Shown piece by piece: positions 8,032 to 14,686 of a stretch of 17,690 nucleotides of DNA (its first letter is position 1; each line of letters starts with the position of its first letter). The notes beneath the pieces were generated by a model. That model searched no databases, was not told where the DNA came from, and saw only the letters and a program-made list of their open reading frames with translations. The position numbers and the translations under genes were made by a program. The stretch comes from Candidatus Poribacteria bacterium. GTDB taxonomy: Bacteria > Poribacteria > WGA-4E > WGA-3G. The stretch covers positions 1-17,690 of the forward strand of contig RKRO01000395.1 of NCBI GenBank assembly GCA_007571355.1. Direction: 5' to 3'.

Positions 8032-8949
8032 CTATTCTATTGCTTGCGTGTTAAGTGTCTTGTAGTCAACGTTGGCAAGTTCAATACTGTAAGTCTCTAA
8101 CCTATCCATGATACACCGGATTGCGGGGATATTATTATCAATTAAAATTGAAGATCGCTTGTGTAATGCAGCGGCTTCACCAAATGTACCACTACCCGCA
8201 AAAAAATCTAAGAGGATATCGCCGGGTGCTGAATGTACCTTGACGATGCGATTAAGTATGCCAAGCGGTTTTTGTGTCGGATACCCGGTTTTTTCTCTCC
8301 CACTGGTACTGACGATGGTATGCCACCAAACATCAGTTGGTGTCTTACCTCGAGCTGCCTTTTCTTTGCCAACTAAGCCAGGAGCCATATATGGGATTCT
8401 ATCCATCTCATCGAAATTGAAGGTATAGTACTTAGGCGTTTTAGCGTACCACAAAATATTATCGTGCTTAGCAGGCCACCGCGATTTGGGTCTACCGCCA
8501 TAATCATAAGCCCAGATAATCTCGTTCATAAATGATTCTCGCCCGAAGATTTCATCAAGCATCACCTTACAGTAATGCACTTCTCGATAGTCAATATGAA
8601 GGAAGAAGCTGCCGTGTGGATGCAGCACTCGATACGCCTCTTCAAAACGGGGACGCAAAAATTGCAAGTAGGCATCTGAACTCTCAAACTTGTCAGTGTA
8701 GTGTGTGGTTTTACCCTCTCGGGTTCGGTATGTTTTACCTTGGAAGCCAACCCGGTCACCCTCGGGATCCGGTTCGACCGCAATTTCTGTGCGTTTTTGG
8801 AGTTTTCCAGTGTTAAACGGCGGATCAATGTAAATCAGATTAACACGCTCATCAGCAACATACTGCTGAAGAATCTCAAGATTATCACCATAATAGAGAT
8901 TATGGTTATTCGTTTGATTATCTTCTTTAAACTCGATAGGCAACTGCAC
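8032..8949 (-). CDS. Solitary beta-class DNA methyltransferase (N6-adenine or N4-cytosine)
   Basis: The 305-residue enzyme has the catalytic motif IV as DPPF (42-45, in IDPPFNTG) before the SAM-binding motif I FFAGSGT (249-255), the permuted order of the beta class. TGYPTQKP (221-228) is the motif that normally leads into motif I in this class. It would transfer a methyl group from S-adenosylmethionine to adenine or cytosine in DNA; the target sequence cannot be read from the protein. It starts at GTG 8949 with GGGAGGT 8 nt upstream, behind a strong promoter (8983-9012). No restriction gene adjoins it, so it behaves as an orphan regulatory or protective methylase. A type III modification subunit is less likely because of its small size. 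Confidence 0.92.
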   Translation of the reverse strand: MQLPIEFKEDNQTNNHNLYYGDNLEILQQYVADERVNLIYIDPPFNTGKLQKRTEIAVEPDPEGDRVGFQGKTYRTREGKTTHYTDKFESSDAYLQFLRPRFEEAYRVLHPHGSFFLHIDYREVHYCKVMLDEIFGRESFMNEIIWAYDYGGRPKSRWPAKHDNILWYAKTPKYYTFNFDEMDRIPYMAPGLVGKEKAARGKTPTDVWWHTIVSTSGREKTGYPTQKPLGILNRIVKVHSAPGDILLDFFAGSGTFGEAAALHKRSSILIDNNIPAIRCIMDRLETYSIELANVDYKTLNTQAIE

Positions 8950-8982
8950 AACTTGCTACCTCCCTTTGTTTATACTTGCGAA

Positions 8983-9012
8983 ATTATAGCACATTCAAGG
9001 ACAATTTATCAA
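8983..9012 (-). promoter_or_regulatory. Sigma-70-type promoter of the methyltransferase gene
   Basis: On the minus strand TTGATA (9007-9012) is followed after 18 nt by TATAAT (8983-8988), a perfect -10. Transcription would start about 8975, giving a leader of roughly 26 nt to the GTG. Confidence 0.75.
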
Positions 9013-9048
9013 CCCTGTATCGGAATTTTTACCCTCGCGAGATTTTCC

Positions 9049-9077
9049 TTGACTACACACAACTTTTCGTGTAAAAT
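9049..9077 (+). promoter_or_regulatory. Sigma-70-type promoter for ruvX-mltG
   Basis: TTGACT (9049-9054), a 17-nt spacer and TAAAAT (9072-9077) form a near-consensus promoter. Predicted start is about 9084, leaving a leader of about 110 nt before ruvX. It is back to back with the methyltransferase promoter. Confidence 0.75.
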
Positions 9078-9193
9078 TTTAACTGCAATGTTTTTCGGAT
9101 TAGTAGACTCTATTTTACGTTACAGGCAGCTTCTAATTCGATGTTCAGCAATCAAGTATCTGACAATAGAAAGCAATAAACGCTGGAGTTATT

Positions 9194-9637
9194 ATGGAAG
9201 TTTTACTCGGATTGGACATCGGCGATATAAGAATCGGGGTTGCACTCATCGATGAACTCGGAGTTGCAGCACATCCACTGTGTACACTCACCCGAAAAAA
9301 TAGGAAGGTCGACCTGATCGCGATCTCAGACCTCGTCTCTATCCATAAAGTAGAACGCGTTATTATCGGGCTACCGATTTCATTAGACGGTTCCATCGGT
9401 CCACAAGCGGAAAAGATTCAGAAGTTCGCAAAACGTTTGGCACATGTTATTGATATCCCGATCGAATTTCAGGACGAACGCTTTACAACTGCTGAAGCTG
9501 AGGAAATTTTAAAGAGTCTTAACAAAGACACAGCAGAACGGAAAGAACTCATTGACGAGGTCGCAGCGGTTATCATTCTCAGAGACTATTTGAATCAGGG
9601 TCAGGCGACAACGGCAACAACATCTACCGATGAATAG
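9194..9637 (+). CDS. ruvX: Holliday junction resolvase-like protein YqgF/RuvX
   Basis: The 147-residue protein has the RNase H-like fold of the YqgF family. GLDIGDIRIGVA (Asp8 is the first catalytic acid), IIGLP (58-62), the DERFTT motif (94-99) and DEVAAVIIL (121-129, the C-terminal acidic site) occur in order and at normal spacing. Family members act in pre-16S rRNA 5' processing and have been proposed as Holliday junction resolvases. The length is usual for the family, with a Thr/Ala-rich tail. The gene is led by a good promoter and followed 68 nt later by mltG on the same strand, a pairing common in bacteria. Confidence 0.95.
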   Translation: MEVLLGLDIGDIRIGVALIDELGVAAHPLCTLTRKNRKVDLIAISDLVSIHKVERVIIGLPISLDGSIGPQAEKIQKFAKRLAHVIDIPIEFQDERFTTAEAEEILKSLNKDTAERKELIDEVAAVIILRDYLNQGQATTATTSTDE

Positions 9638-9705
9638 TGCCGGATTTGTATTAGCCTGTGAAAATAGCACGAGTGGCGTTCCAGGAATAACTACAATTAA
9701 AGCCT

Positions 9706-10725
9706 ATGAGGTCAACAGAAAAAAAAAGAACCATTAAAATAACGCTATTGGTGTTCTGTGCTATTGGCGTGTTTTGTCTCATTGCCTTATCGGTTGCAAT
9801 GTTTTTGATGTTACCGCCGACTTCTTCAGAAGAGATAGTCAATTTCGAGGTGCCAATTGGGAGCAGTTCCCAGAAGATTGCGAAGCGACTCGTCAAGCAG
9901 AACTTGATTCGGAGTGAACACGCCTTCCGTCTGATTGTTAAACACAGAGGGACCGGTAAACACTTGCGTGCAGGAACTTATGCGTTGCGACGGAACATGG
10001 TGTTGTGGCACATTGTTGATGAATTTGAAAAAGGACAAGTTAACTTAGTGAGTTGGACAATTCCAGAAGGTTTAACGGCATCCGAGATCGCTGAACTTTG
10101 GGAAACGAAAGGTTACGGCACATCTGAGGCGTTTCGGGAAGCCGCAGAATCGGACCACCTATTGAAGCAGTTTGGACTTCAAGACAAATCTGTAGAGGGT
10201 TACCTATTTCCGAATACATACAGGTTCGCGAAAGGGACAACGGCTCAGCAGGTTGTTGCGTTGATGCTCAAAGAATTTAAACAGCGGTGGACTGAAACGT
10301 TTAACGAGGAGGCGCGAAATGTAGGGCTGACAAAGCACGAAGTGGTGACGCTTGCTTCTGTGATTGAGAAAGAGGCACAAGTTAAATCAGAGCGTCCTCG
10401 GATTGCAAGTGTTTTCCACAATAGACTTAAGAAAAAGTGGCGACTTCAGGCGGATCCGACCGTCCTGTACGCTTTGGGCAACCCAAAACGGCTGCTAACC
10501 AAAACGGATTTGCGCGTCGACTCCCCGTATAATACATATAGACATCGGGGGCTACCGCCAGGTCCTATTGCCAATCCAGGCATCGATTCGATCATAGCAG
10601 TGCTGCGGCCCGAAAAAACAGATTATTTCTATTTTGTAGCGATAGGTGAAGGGAAACACCATTTTTCAAAAACACTTTCGGAACATAATAGGACAATACG
10701 AAAGATCCGGCATGCCTCAAAATAG
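9706..10725 (+). CDS. mltG: Endolytic murein transglycosylase MltG
   Basis: The 339-residue protein has a basic N-terminus, one membrane segment (about 11-36), a LysM-like domain and the YceG catalytic domain. Signature blocks are EGYLFPNTY (164-172), ASVIEKEAQ (217-225) with the catalytic Glu221, LQADPTV, YNTY and GLPPGPIANPG (282-292), and the end block FSKTLSEHN. It cuts nascent peptidoglycan strands beside the inner membrane and so sets glycan chain length. It follows ruvX and probably shares its promoter. The Shine-Dalgarno site is weak (AGGAATAA, about 17 nt away). Confidence 0.95.
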   Translation: MRSTEKKRTIKITLLVFCAIGVFCLIALSVAMFLMLPPTSSEEIVNFEVPIGSSSQKIAKRLVKQNLIRSEHAFRLIVKHRGTGKHLRAGTYALRRNMVLWHIVDEFEKGQVNLVSWTIPEGLTASEIAELWETKGYGTSEAFREAAESDHLLKQFGLQDKSVEGYLFPNTYRFAKGTTAQQVVALMLKEFKQRWTETFNEEARNVGLTKHEVVTLASVIEKEAQVKSERPRIASVFHNRLKKKWRLQADPTVLYALGNPKRLLTKTDLRVDSPYNTYRHRGLPPGPIANPGIDSIIAVLRPEKTDYFYFVAIGEGKHHFSKTLSEHNRTIRKIRHASK

Positions 10726-10740
10726 CAGTCGGTTTTTAGC

Positions 10741-10775
10741 GAAAGAGATGCCTCTGGTGAGAACGCCTCTTTTTC
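10741..10775 (+). terminator. Weak terminator-like hairpin after mltG
   Basis: AAAGAG (10742-10747) can pair with CTCTTT (10767-10772), and the sequence ends in TTTTTC. The internal part is imperfect. It shares GCCTCT repeats with the following leader (10750-10848), so it may instead belong to a regulatory structure. Confidence 0.35.
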
Positions 10776-10823
10776 GTGACAATTTTTCCAATAACCGATT
10801 AAGCCGAAATTAATACAAAAAAT

Positions 10824-10848
10824 GCCTCTGAAACATAGTGGAAGAGGC
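10824..10848 (+). repeat. GCCTCT/AGAGGC hairpin in the lpxC leader
   Basis: GCCTCT (10824-10829) and AGAGGC (10843-10848) form a 6-bp stem with a 13-nt loop, 65 nt upstream of lpxC-fabZ. Two further GCCTCT copies lie at 10750-10755 and 10765-10770, so alternative pairings are possible. The rest of this 187-nt gap shows no clear promoter. Confidence 0.45.
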
Positions 10849-10912
10849 TTAAGAGAGGGACATTGAAACAGCAAACCCACTCTGATTAACCGCAAGGAAA
10901 ATTAAAAAACGA

Positions 10913-12199
10913 ATGGCAAAGGCAGATTCACAGCAGACAATTCAAAGCGAGATAACAATGACTGGAACCGGGTTAATGTTAGGACAACCTGTGACATTAA
11001 CCTTGAAGCCAGCCCCTGAAGATTCCGGTATCGTCTTTCGACGTGTAGGTATAGATGGTGCCCCTGAGGTGCAAGTCTCTCAGGAGAACTGGGCAGATAT
11101 TTTACCAAGATGTACCAGTCTACGTAGCGGCGACACAACAGTTAGTAGCGTTGAACATATCCTTTCTGCTTTGGCAGGACTCGGTGTTGATAACGCTATA
11201 GTGGAATTAGATGCTCCAGAACCCCCTGGGCTAGATGGGAGTGCACTACTGTATGTCGAAAAAATTCAAGCAGTAGGTCTCGTCTCACAAGATGCACCCC
11301 GAAACGTAATTGAGGTAATGGAACCGTTTTCACTCTCCTCAGGAGACAGACAACTTGTTTTATTGCCGGCTGATGCCTTAGAAGTGACGTTCGTTTATGC
11401 ACACCCCCAAACATCACCACAAATTGCGACATTCAAAGTAACACCAGAACTCTATGCTCGCGACATCGCACCGGCACGGAGTTTCTGTTTTGAGGATGAG
11501 ATCGAAGCACTGAAGGCACTCGGTATCGGGAAAGGCGCGAGTTACGATAATGTCCTTGTTATCAATGCAGCAGGCGAACCCAGTACGCCCCTCCGGTTTG
11601 AAGATGAATGTGTTCGACATAAAATTTTGGATCTGATTGGCGATCTGTATCTATCGGGACATCTACCGAAGGCGCAGGTTATCGCGATGCGGACAGGACA
11701 TACGTTCCACGCCGAATTTGTGCAAGCACTCGCTAAAGCCGGACACCTTGAACGCGCACCTGTCCAAGAAACTGTTGAAGTCATGGACATCTATGAAGTG
11801 TTACCGCACCGACATCCGATGTGCATGGTCGATAGGGTCATTGAATATGAGAGTAAGAAGCGAGCCGTTGGTATCAAGAATGTGACCTACAACGAACCGA
11901 TTTTTGAGGGACACTTCCCGACGCAGCCTGTGATGCCGGGCGTGCTACAGATTGAAGCACTGGCGCAACTCGCTGCATGGCTGGTGCTTCGGGACATTGG
12001 TAAAGAGGGTGAACTCGGTTATTTTCGTTCCATAAGCAAGGCGACATTCCGGCGTGCCGTCATTCCTGGGGATCAACTTCGATTGGAGATAGAGGTCGCA
12101 CAATTGCGGAGCAGGCTTGCACGAATCGAAGGTCGTGTTTATGTAGGAGACGAGCTTGCAACTGAGGCTGAACTATCCATCGTCCTGGCAGCTGTCTGA
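10913..12199 (+). CDS. lpxC/fabZ: Bifunctional LpxC-FabZ: UDP-3-O-acyl-N-acetylglucosamine deacetylase fused to 3-hydroxyacyl-ACP dehydratase
   Basis: A 428-residue fusion. The LpxC part (about 1-285) is the zinc deacetylase of the committed lipid A step. It shows SSVEHILSAL (Glu81, His82), the zinc ligands His236 and Asp240 in RHKILDLIGD, and His263 in TGHTFH as general base. The FabZ part (about 286-428), which dehydrates 3-hydroxyacyl-ACP, shows LPHRHP, GHFP with His334, and MPGVLQIEALAQ with Glu348. Both active sites look intact. In the N-terminal LpxC motif, usually GxGLHxG, the His is replaced (GTGLMLG, Met22). Such fusions occur in several diderm phyla. AGGA lies about 15 nt before the ATG. 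lpxA follows after 143 nt. Confidence 0.95.
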   Translation: MAKADSQQTIQSEITMTGTGLMLGQPVTLTLKPAPEDSGIVFRRVGIDGAPEVQVSQENWADILPRCTSLRSGDTTVSSVEHILSALAGLGVDNAIVELDAPEPPGLDGSALLYVEKIQAVGLVSQDAPRNVIEVMEPFSLSSGDRQLVLLPADALEVTFVYAHPQTSPQIATFKVTPELYARDIAPARSFCFEDEIEALKALGIGKGASYDNVLVINAAGEPSTPLRFEDECVRHKILDLIGDLYLSGHLPKAQVIAMRTGHTFHAEFVQALAKAGHLERAPVQETVEVMDIYEVLPHRHPMCMVDRVIEYESKKRAVGIKNVTYNEPIFEGHFPTQPVMPGVLQIEALAQLAAWLVLRDIGKEGELGYFRSISKATFRRAVIPGDQLRLEIEVAQLRSRLARIEGRVYVGDELATEAELSIVLAAV

Positions 12200-12200
12200 A

Positions 12201-12250
12201 TCGGTTATCAGCAGCCAACTATCGGCTATCAGTTAAGAGACCTCCTTAAC
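12201..12250. repeat. Tandem degenerate repeat and hairpin between lpxC-fabZ and lpxA
   Basis: TCGGTTATCAGC (12201-12212) and TCGGCTATCAGT (12222-12233) are near copies of the element at 6391. The second runs into GTTAAG (12232-12237), which pairs with CTTAAC (12245-12250) across a 7-nt loop. No gene is seen in the 143-nt gap. Confidence 0.5.
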
Positions 12251-12342
12251 AACTTACTCTCACTTGGTGTACGCCACGGAGAGATTATCTGTTACAAACC
12301 GCGTCTTAACCGACTACCGGTAGCCATTAGAGAGGGACATCT

Positions 12343-13167
12343 ATGTTAGAAACTCATATTCACCCGACGGCTATTATTTCTCCAAAAGCGATGCTGGAAG
12401 AGGATGTCAAGGTCGGACCGTATAGTCTTATCGGTGAAGACGTTCATATCGGGCGTGGCACCGTGATAGGTCCGCATGTCCAAATTGAGAAATGGACAAC
12501 AATTGGTGAAGAATGCAAGATTTTCTTCGGTGCTACCATCGGAAACGAATCTAAGGACTTGAAGTACGACGGTTGGCGGAGTTATGTAAAAATTGGTAAT
12601 CGAAATATCTTACGTGAGTACGTTTCTATCTCCAGGTCAACATTTGAAGAGGGTTCAACCATCGTCGGCGACAACAACCTGCTCATGAATTGGGTTAATC
12701 TTGCACATGACACCATCGTCGGCAATAGAACGATCATGGCAAATTTTGTCTCGCTTGCGGGGCATGTTGTGATTGAAGATGATGTCCGATTGGGGGCGCA
12801 CGCTGCCCTGCATCAATATGTACGTGTCGGCAAGATGGCAATGGCAGGAGGGTTCTCAAAGATTGTACAGGATATTCCACCTTTTATGTTATCTGCCGGA
12901 CAACCGGCGCGTGTGCGGAGCCTCAACCGCATCGGTATCCGAACATCTCGGATTAATCCGTTGGCACAACTGACATCTGAAACGCTTGCAGCATTAAAGA
13001 AGGCGTTCCGTATCCTATTCCGATCAGGTTTACCGCTCAAACATGCTGTCGCCAGAGTCAAGGAAGAACTCGAAGCAACTCCAGAAGTTGAATACCTGCT
13101 TGAATTTATTGAAACCTCCAAACGCGGCATTGGATTTAGCCAGCCCAACCGCACCCTGAATGGTTAA
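12343..13167 (+). CDS. lpxA: Acyl-[ACP]-UDP-N-acetylglucosamine O-acyltransferase LpxA
   Basis: The 274-residue protein has an N-terminal left-handed beta-helix (about 1-190) and a C-terminal helical domain, as in LpxA, which adds the first 3-hydroxyacyl chain to UDP-GlcNAc. The catalytic His is present as His122 in NLAHDT (E. coli His125), with His141 (LAGHV) and His157 (LHQY) matching E. coli His144 and His160. The position of E. coli His122 is Asn119 here. Gly170 sits at the acyl-chain ruler position (E. coli Gly173), which favours a long chain near C14; this is an inference. A purine-rich GAGAGG site precedes the ATG. LpxD, which has a different N-terminal domain, is ruled out by the helical C-terminus and length. 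Confidence 0.93.
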   Translation: MLETHIHPTAIISPKAMLEEDVKVGPYSLIGEDVHIGRGTVIGPHVQIEKWTTIGEECKIFFGATIGNESKDLKYDGWRSYVKIGNRNILREYVSISRSTFEEGSTIVGDNNLLMNWVNLAHDTIVGNRTIMANFVSLAGHVVIEDDVRLGAHAALHQYVRVGKMAMAGGFSKIVQDIPPFMLSAGQPARVRSLNRIGIRTSRINPLAQLTSETLAALKKAFRILFRSGLPLKHAVARVKEELEATPEVEYLLEFIETSKRGIGFSQPNRTLNG

Positions 13168-13170
13168 ATA

Positions 13171-13202
13171 TTGCGTCTCTGATGAAAACATCAGAGACGC
13201 AA
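13171..13202. repeat. Perfect 14-bp inverted repeat with AAAA loop
   Basis: TTGCGTCTCTGATG (13171-13184) and CATCAGAGACGCAA (13189-13202) are exact reverse complements around AAAA, 4 nt after the lpxA stop. No T-tract follows on either strand, so it is not a textbook terminator. It may stabilise the 3' end of the lpxA message, act as an attenuator before lpxI, or be a dispersed palindromic element. Confidence 0.8.
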
Positions 13203-13296
13203 GTCCGTAATGAAGCAGATTGCTTAGGGGCGAGTACGCCACAAATAGAGGGTTTTTGGGTTTGGGTTTCTTTGATTCTACGGAGCGGTGCCTCTT

Positions 13297-14127
13297 ATGC
13301 AAAACCTACCTAAACGAACCGGTATGAAAAAATTGGGGATCATTGCGGGGACAGGTGAGCTGCCGGTATTGTTGGCACGTGCCGCTATCGCCCAGAATCG
13401 TGAACCCGTTGTCATCCAAATTACAAAATCTAGCACACAACGTTTTGCTGGCATCGCACATGAAGTCCATACCTATGGCGTTGGACAGATTCAAAAAATC
13501 GCTCACACACTCCTTGATTCTGGCGTAGAAGAGGTTGTGATTATTGGTAAAGTCGAAAAAAATATCCTACTTCATCCATTCCAAATTGATACAACGACTA
13601 TTAAGATTTTAGTTCAAAACCGGCGCGAAAAACCTGCTACAATTGTTAATGCAGCCCTCAACTATCTTGAATCCACCGGACTCACTATCCTCCCGCAAGA
13701 TCGCTATCTCCAAGACTTGCTCCCTCATCCGAATGTTTTAACAAAACGACAACCCACTGAGAGTCAGTGGAAGGATATCGAATTTGGTATCACCACTGCA
13801 CGCCAAATAGCTAATATGGATATTGGACAAACTGTTGTTGTCAAGAATCAGATTGTCCTTGCTATTGAAGCGATTGAAGGGACAGATGCAACTATTCAGA
13901 GGGGCGGGACCTTAGGCAGGAAGGGAACCGTTGTTGCAAAAGCAGCTGCTGCAAATCACGATTTTCGGGTTGATGTCCCGACGGTGGGACAACAAACGCT
14001 ATCGGCGTTGCACCAAATTAAAGCAGCTGTATTGGCAGTGGAAGCACAGCGTACTTTCGTTATGGATCCCGAAATACTTATTCAACAAGCGGACCGATGG
14101 AAGATTGCTGTCGTTGCCGTCGCGTAA
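13297..14127 (+). CDS. lpxI: UDP-2,3-diacylglucosamine pyrophosphatase LpxI
   Basis: The 276-residue protein matches LpxI (DUF1009), which hydrolyses UDP-2,3-diacylglucosamine to lipid X in lineages without LpxH. The N-terminal domain opens with LGIIAGTGELPVLLAR. The C-terminal domain carries the family core AIEAIEGTDATIQRGG, then VVAKAA and DFRVDVPTVG, ending near VLAVEAQRTFVMD. I use ATG 13297 because GGAG lies 11 nt upstream. GTG 13288 is too close to that site, and ATG 13324 (MKKLGIIAG) is a reasonable alternative that gives the usual N-terminus. It completes the LpxC, LpxA, LpxI set here. It converges on the selenoprotein gene with a shared terminator region. Confidence 0.93.
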   Translation: MQNLPKRTGMKKLGIIAGTGELPVLLARAAIAQNREPVVIQITKSSTQRFAGIAHEVHTYGVGQIQKIAHTLLDSGVEEVVIIGKVEKNILLHPFQIDTTTIKILVQNRREKPATIVNAALNYLESTGLTILPQDRYLQDLLPHPNVLTKRQPTESQWKDIEFGITTARQIANMDIGQTVVVKNQIVLAIEAIEGTDATIQRGGTLGRKGTVVAKAAAANHDFRVDVPTVGQQTLSALHQIKAAVLAVEAQRTFVMDPEILIQQADRWKIAVVAVA

Positions 14128-14145
14128 TTTTTCCACATTTTCATG

Positions 14146-14207
14146 TTTGAAAAAGAAAAGCGGAGACGATAAATAACAGCCTCCGCCATCTCAAAACTTT
14201 TTCCAAA
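14146..14207. terminator. Bidirectional terminator between lpxI and the selenoprotein gene
   Basis: GCGGAG (14160-14165) pairs with CTCCGC (14181-14186). Read leftward, the stem is followed by TTTTCTTTTT, a good intrinsic terminator for the minus-strand gene. An outer A/T stem (14146-14155 with 14197-14207, one bulge) encloses it and could serve the plus strand less strongly. Confidence 0.75.
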
Positions 14208-14438
14208 TTACGCTGCTTCTATGGCAGCTGTGATCTGCTCTGTCGTTGGAAACTGCCGAGTTTCTAACTTCGAGTAGAGCAGCGTCCCGTTTAACGAGAC
14301 TTCAAAAGCACCACCACTGCCTGGGACGAGATCCACTTTTTTAACTTCTGCACCATACTTCTCTTTTAAGGCATCTGCCAAACTGGCTGCCCGTGGCTGG
14401 TAGTTTCAAGAGGTGCAATATTCAATTTTCACTTCCAT
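14208..14438 (-). CDS. SelW/Rdx-like selenoprotein (CxxU) with in-frame TGA read as selenocysteine
   Basis: From ATG 14438 the frame runs 76 residues to TAA 14208-14210, with one TGA at codon 11 (14406-14408). The N-terminus is MEVKIEYCTSUNYQPRA, exactly the Cys-x-x-Sec redox motif after the first beta strand of SelW/SelT/SelH (Rdx) thioredoxin-like proteins. The remainder matches the fold and its motifs: GSGGAFEV (41-48), LNGTLLYSK (49-57) and RQFP (61-64). The length is normal for bacterial SelW-like proteins, which are thiol oxidoreductases of mostly unproven substrate. AGGAGG lies 8 nt before the ATG, with a promoter at 14490-14518 and a terminator at 14150-14186. A SECIS-like hairpin follows the TGA. 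The alternative, a nonsense mutation, would have to hit the one residue where Sec is expected. Confidence 0.88.
14370..14391 (-). promoter_or_regulatory. Candidate bacterial SECIS hairpin
   Basis: In the message just after the UGA, GGCA-GCCA and UGGC-AGA-UGCC pair as two 4-bp helices with a 3-nt bulge (AGA) and an apical GUU loop. The loop starts 23 nt after the UGA and has G as its first base. These fit the loose bacterial SECIS rules (short distance, G at the start of a small apical loop). The fold was found by eye. Confidence 0.6.
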
Positions 14439-14489
14439 GGGATTATCCTCCTGATTCAAATTATGAGTGAATTTGACCATCTCTATAGA

Positions 14490-14518
14490 ATTTTACCATT
14501 AATACTGCGTAATTGCAA
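14490..14518 (-). promoter_or_regulatory. Sigma-70-type promoter of the selenoprotein gene
   Basis: On the minus strand TTGCAA (14513-14518), a 17-nt spacer and TAAAAT (14490-14495) give a clear promoter, with a predicted leader of about 45 nt. Confidence 0.7.
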
Positions 14519-14569
14519 GTTTTTTCGCGATCGAGCCGGGTATGAAAAATACACGGATGTCTCGAAAGA

Positions 14570-14586
14570 TTGGCATGAATCTTGCT
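14570..14586 (+). promoter_or_regulatory. Sigma-54-type (-24/-12) promoter upstream of tonB
   Basis: TTGGCATGAATCTTGCT contains the -24 GG and -12 GC elements with exact 12-nt spacing: TGGCAtG, four bases, TTGCT. The start would be near 14597, about 90 nt before the tonB-like ATG. The gap 14439-14686 holds this site and the divergent selenoprotein promoter, and no gene. Confidence 0.65.
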
Positions 14587-14686
14587 ACAATATATTGAGT
14601 GGAACACACGTTTTGGCTGAAGTAGACACCGAAACTGGGTTTTGAAACGATTACCGATGTAAAGTTCGTAGATAGGTGTTTAAATT

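Noticed and set aside
8701..9255. Plus-strand 184-residue ORF
   Set aside because: It runs antisense through the methyltransferase gene, across both divergent promoters, and into ruvX in another frame; it is an overlap artefact.
13250..13266. G-quadruplex upstream of lpxI
   Set aside because: Only three GGG runs are close together; the nearest fourth run is about 20 nt away, so a stable quadruplex is not supported.
14586..14591. TACAAT as a sigma-70 -10 element before tonB
   Set aside because: No acceptable -35 lies 16-18 nt upstream, whereas the same stretch fits the -24/-12 pattern exactly.
14463..14645. Plus-strand 60-residue ORF between the selenoprotein and tonB
   Set aside because: It overlaps both the selenoprotein promoter and the sigma-54-type site, has no ribosome site, and its composition is not protein-like.
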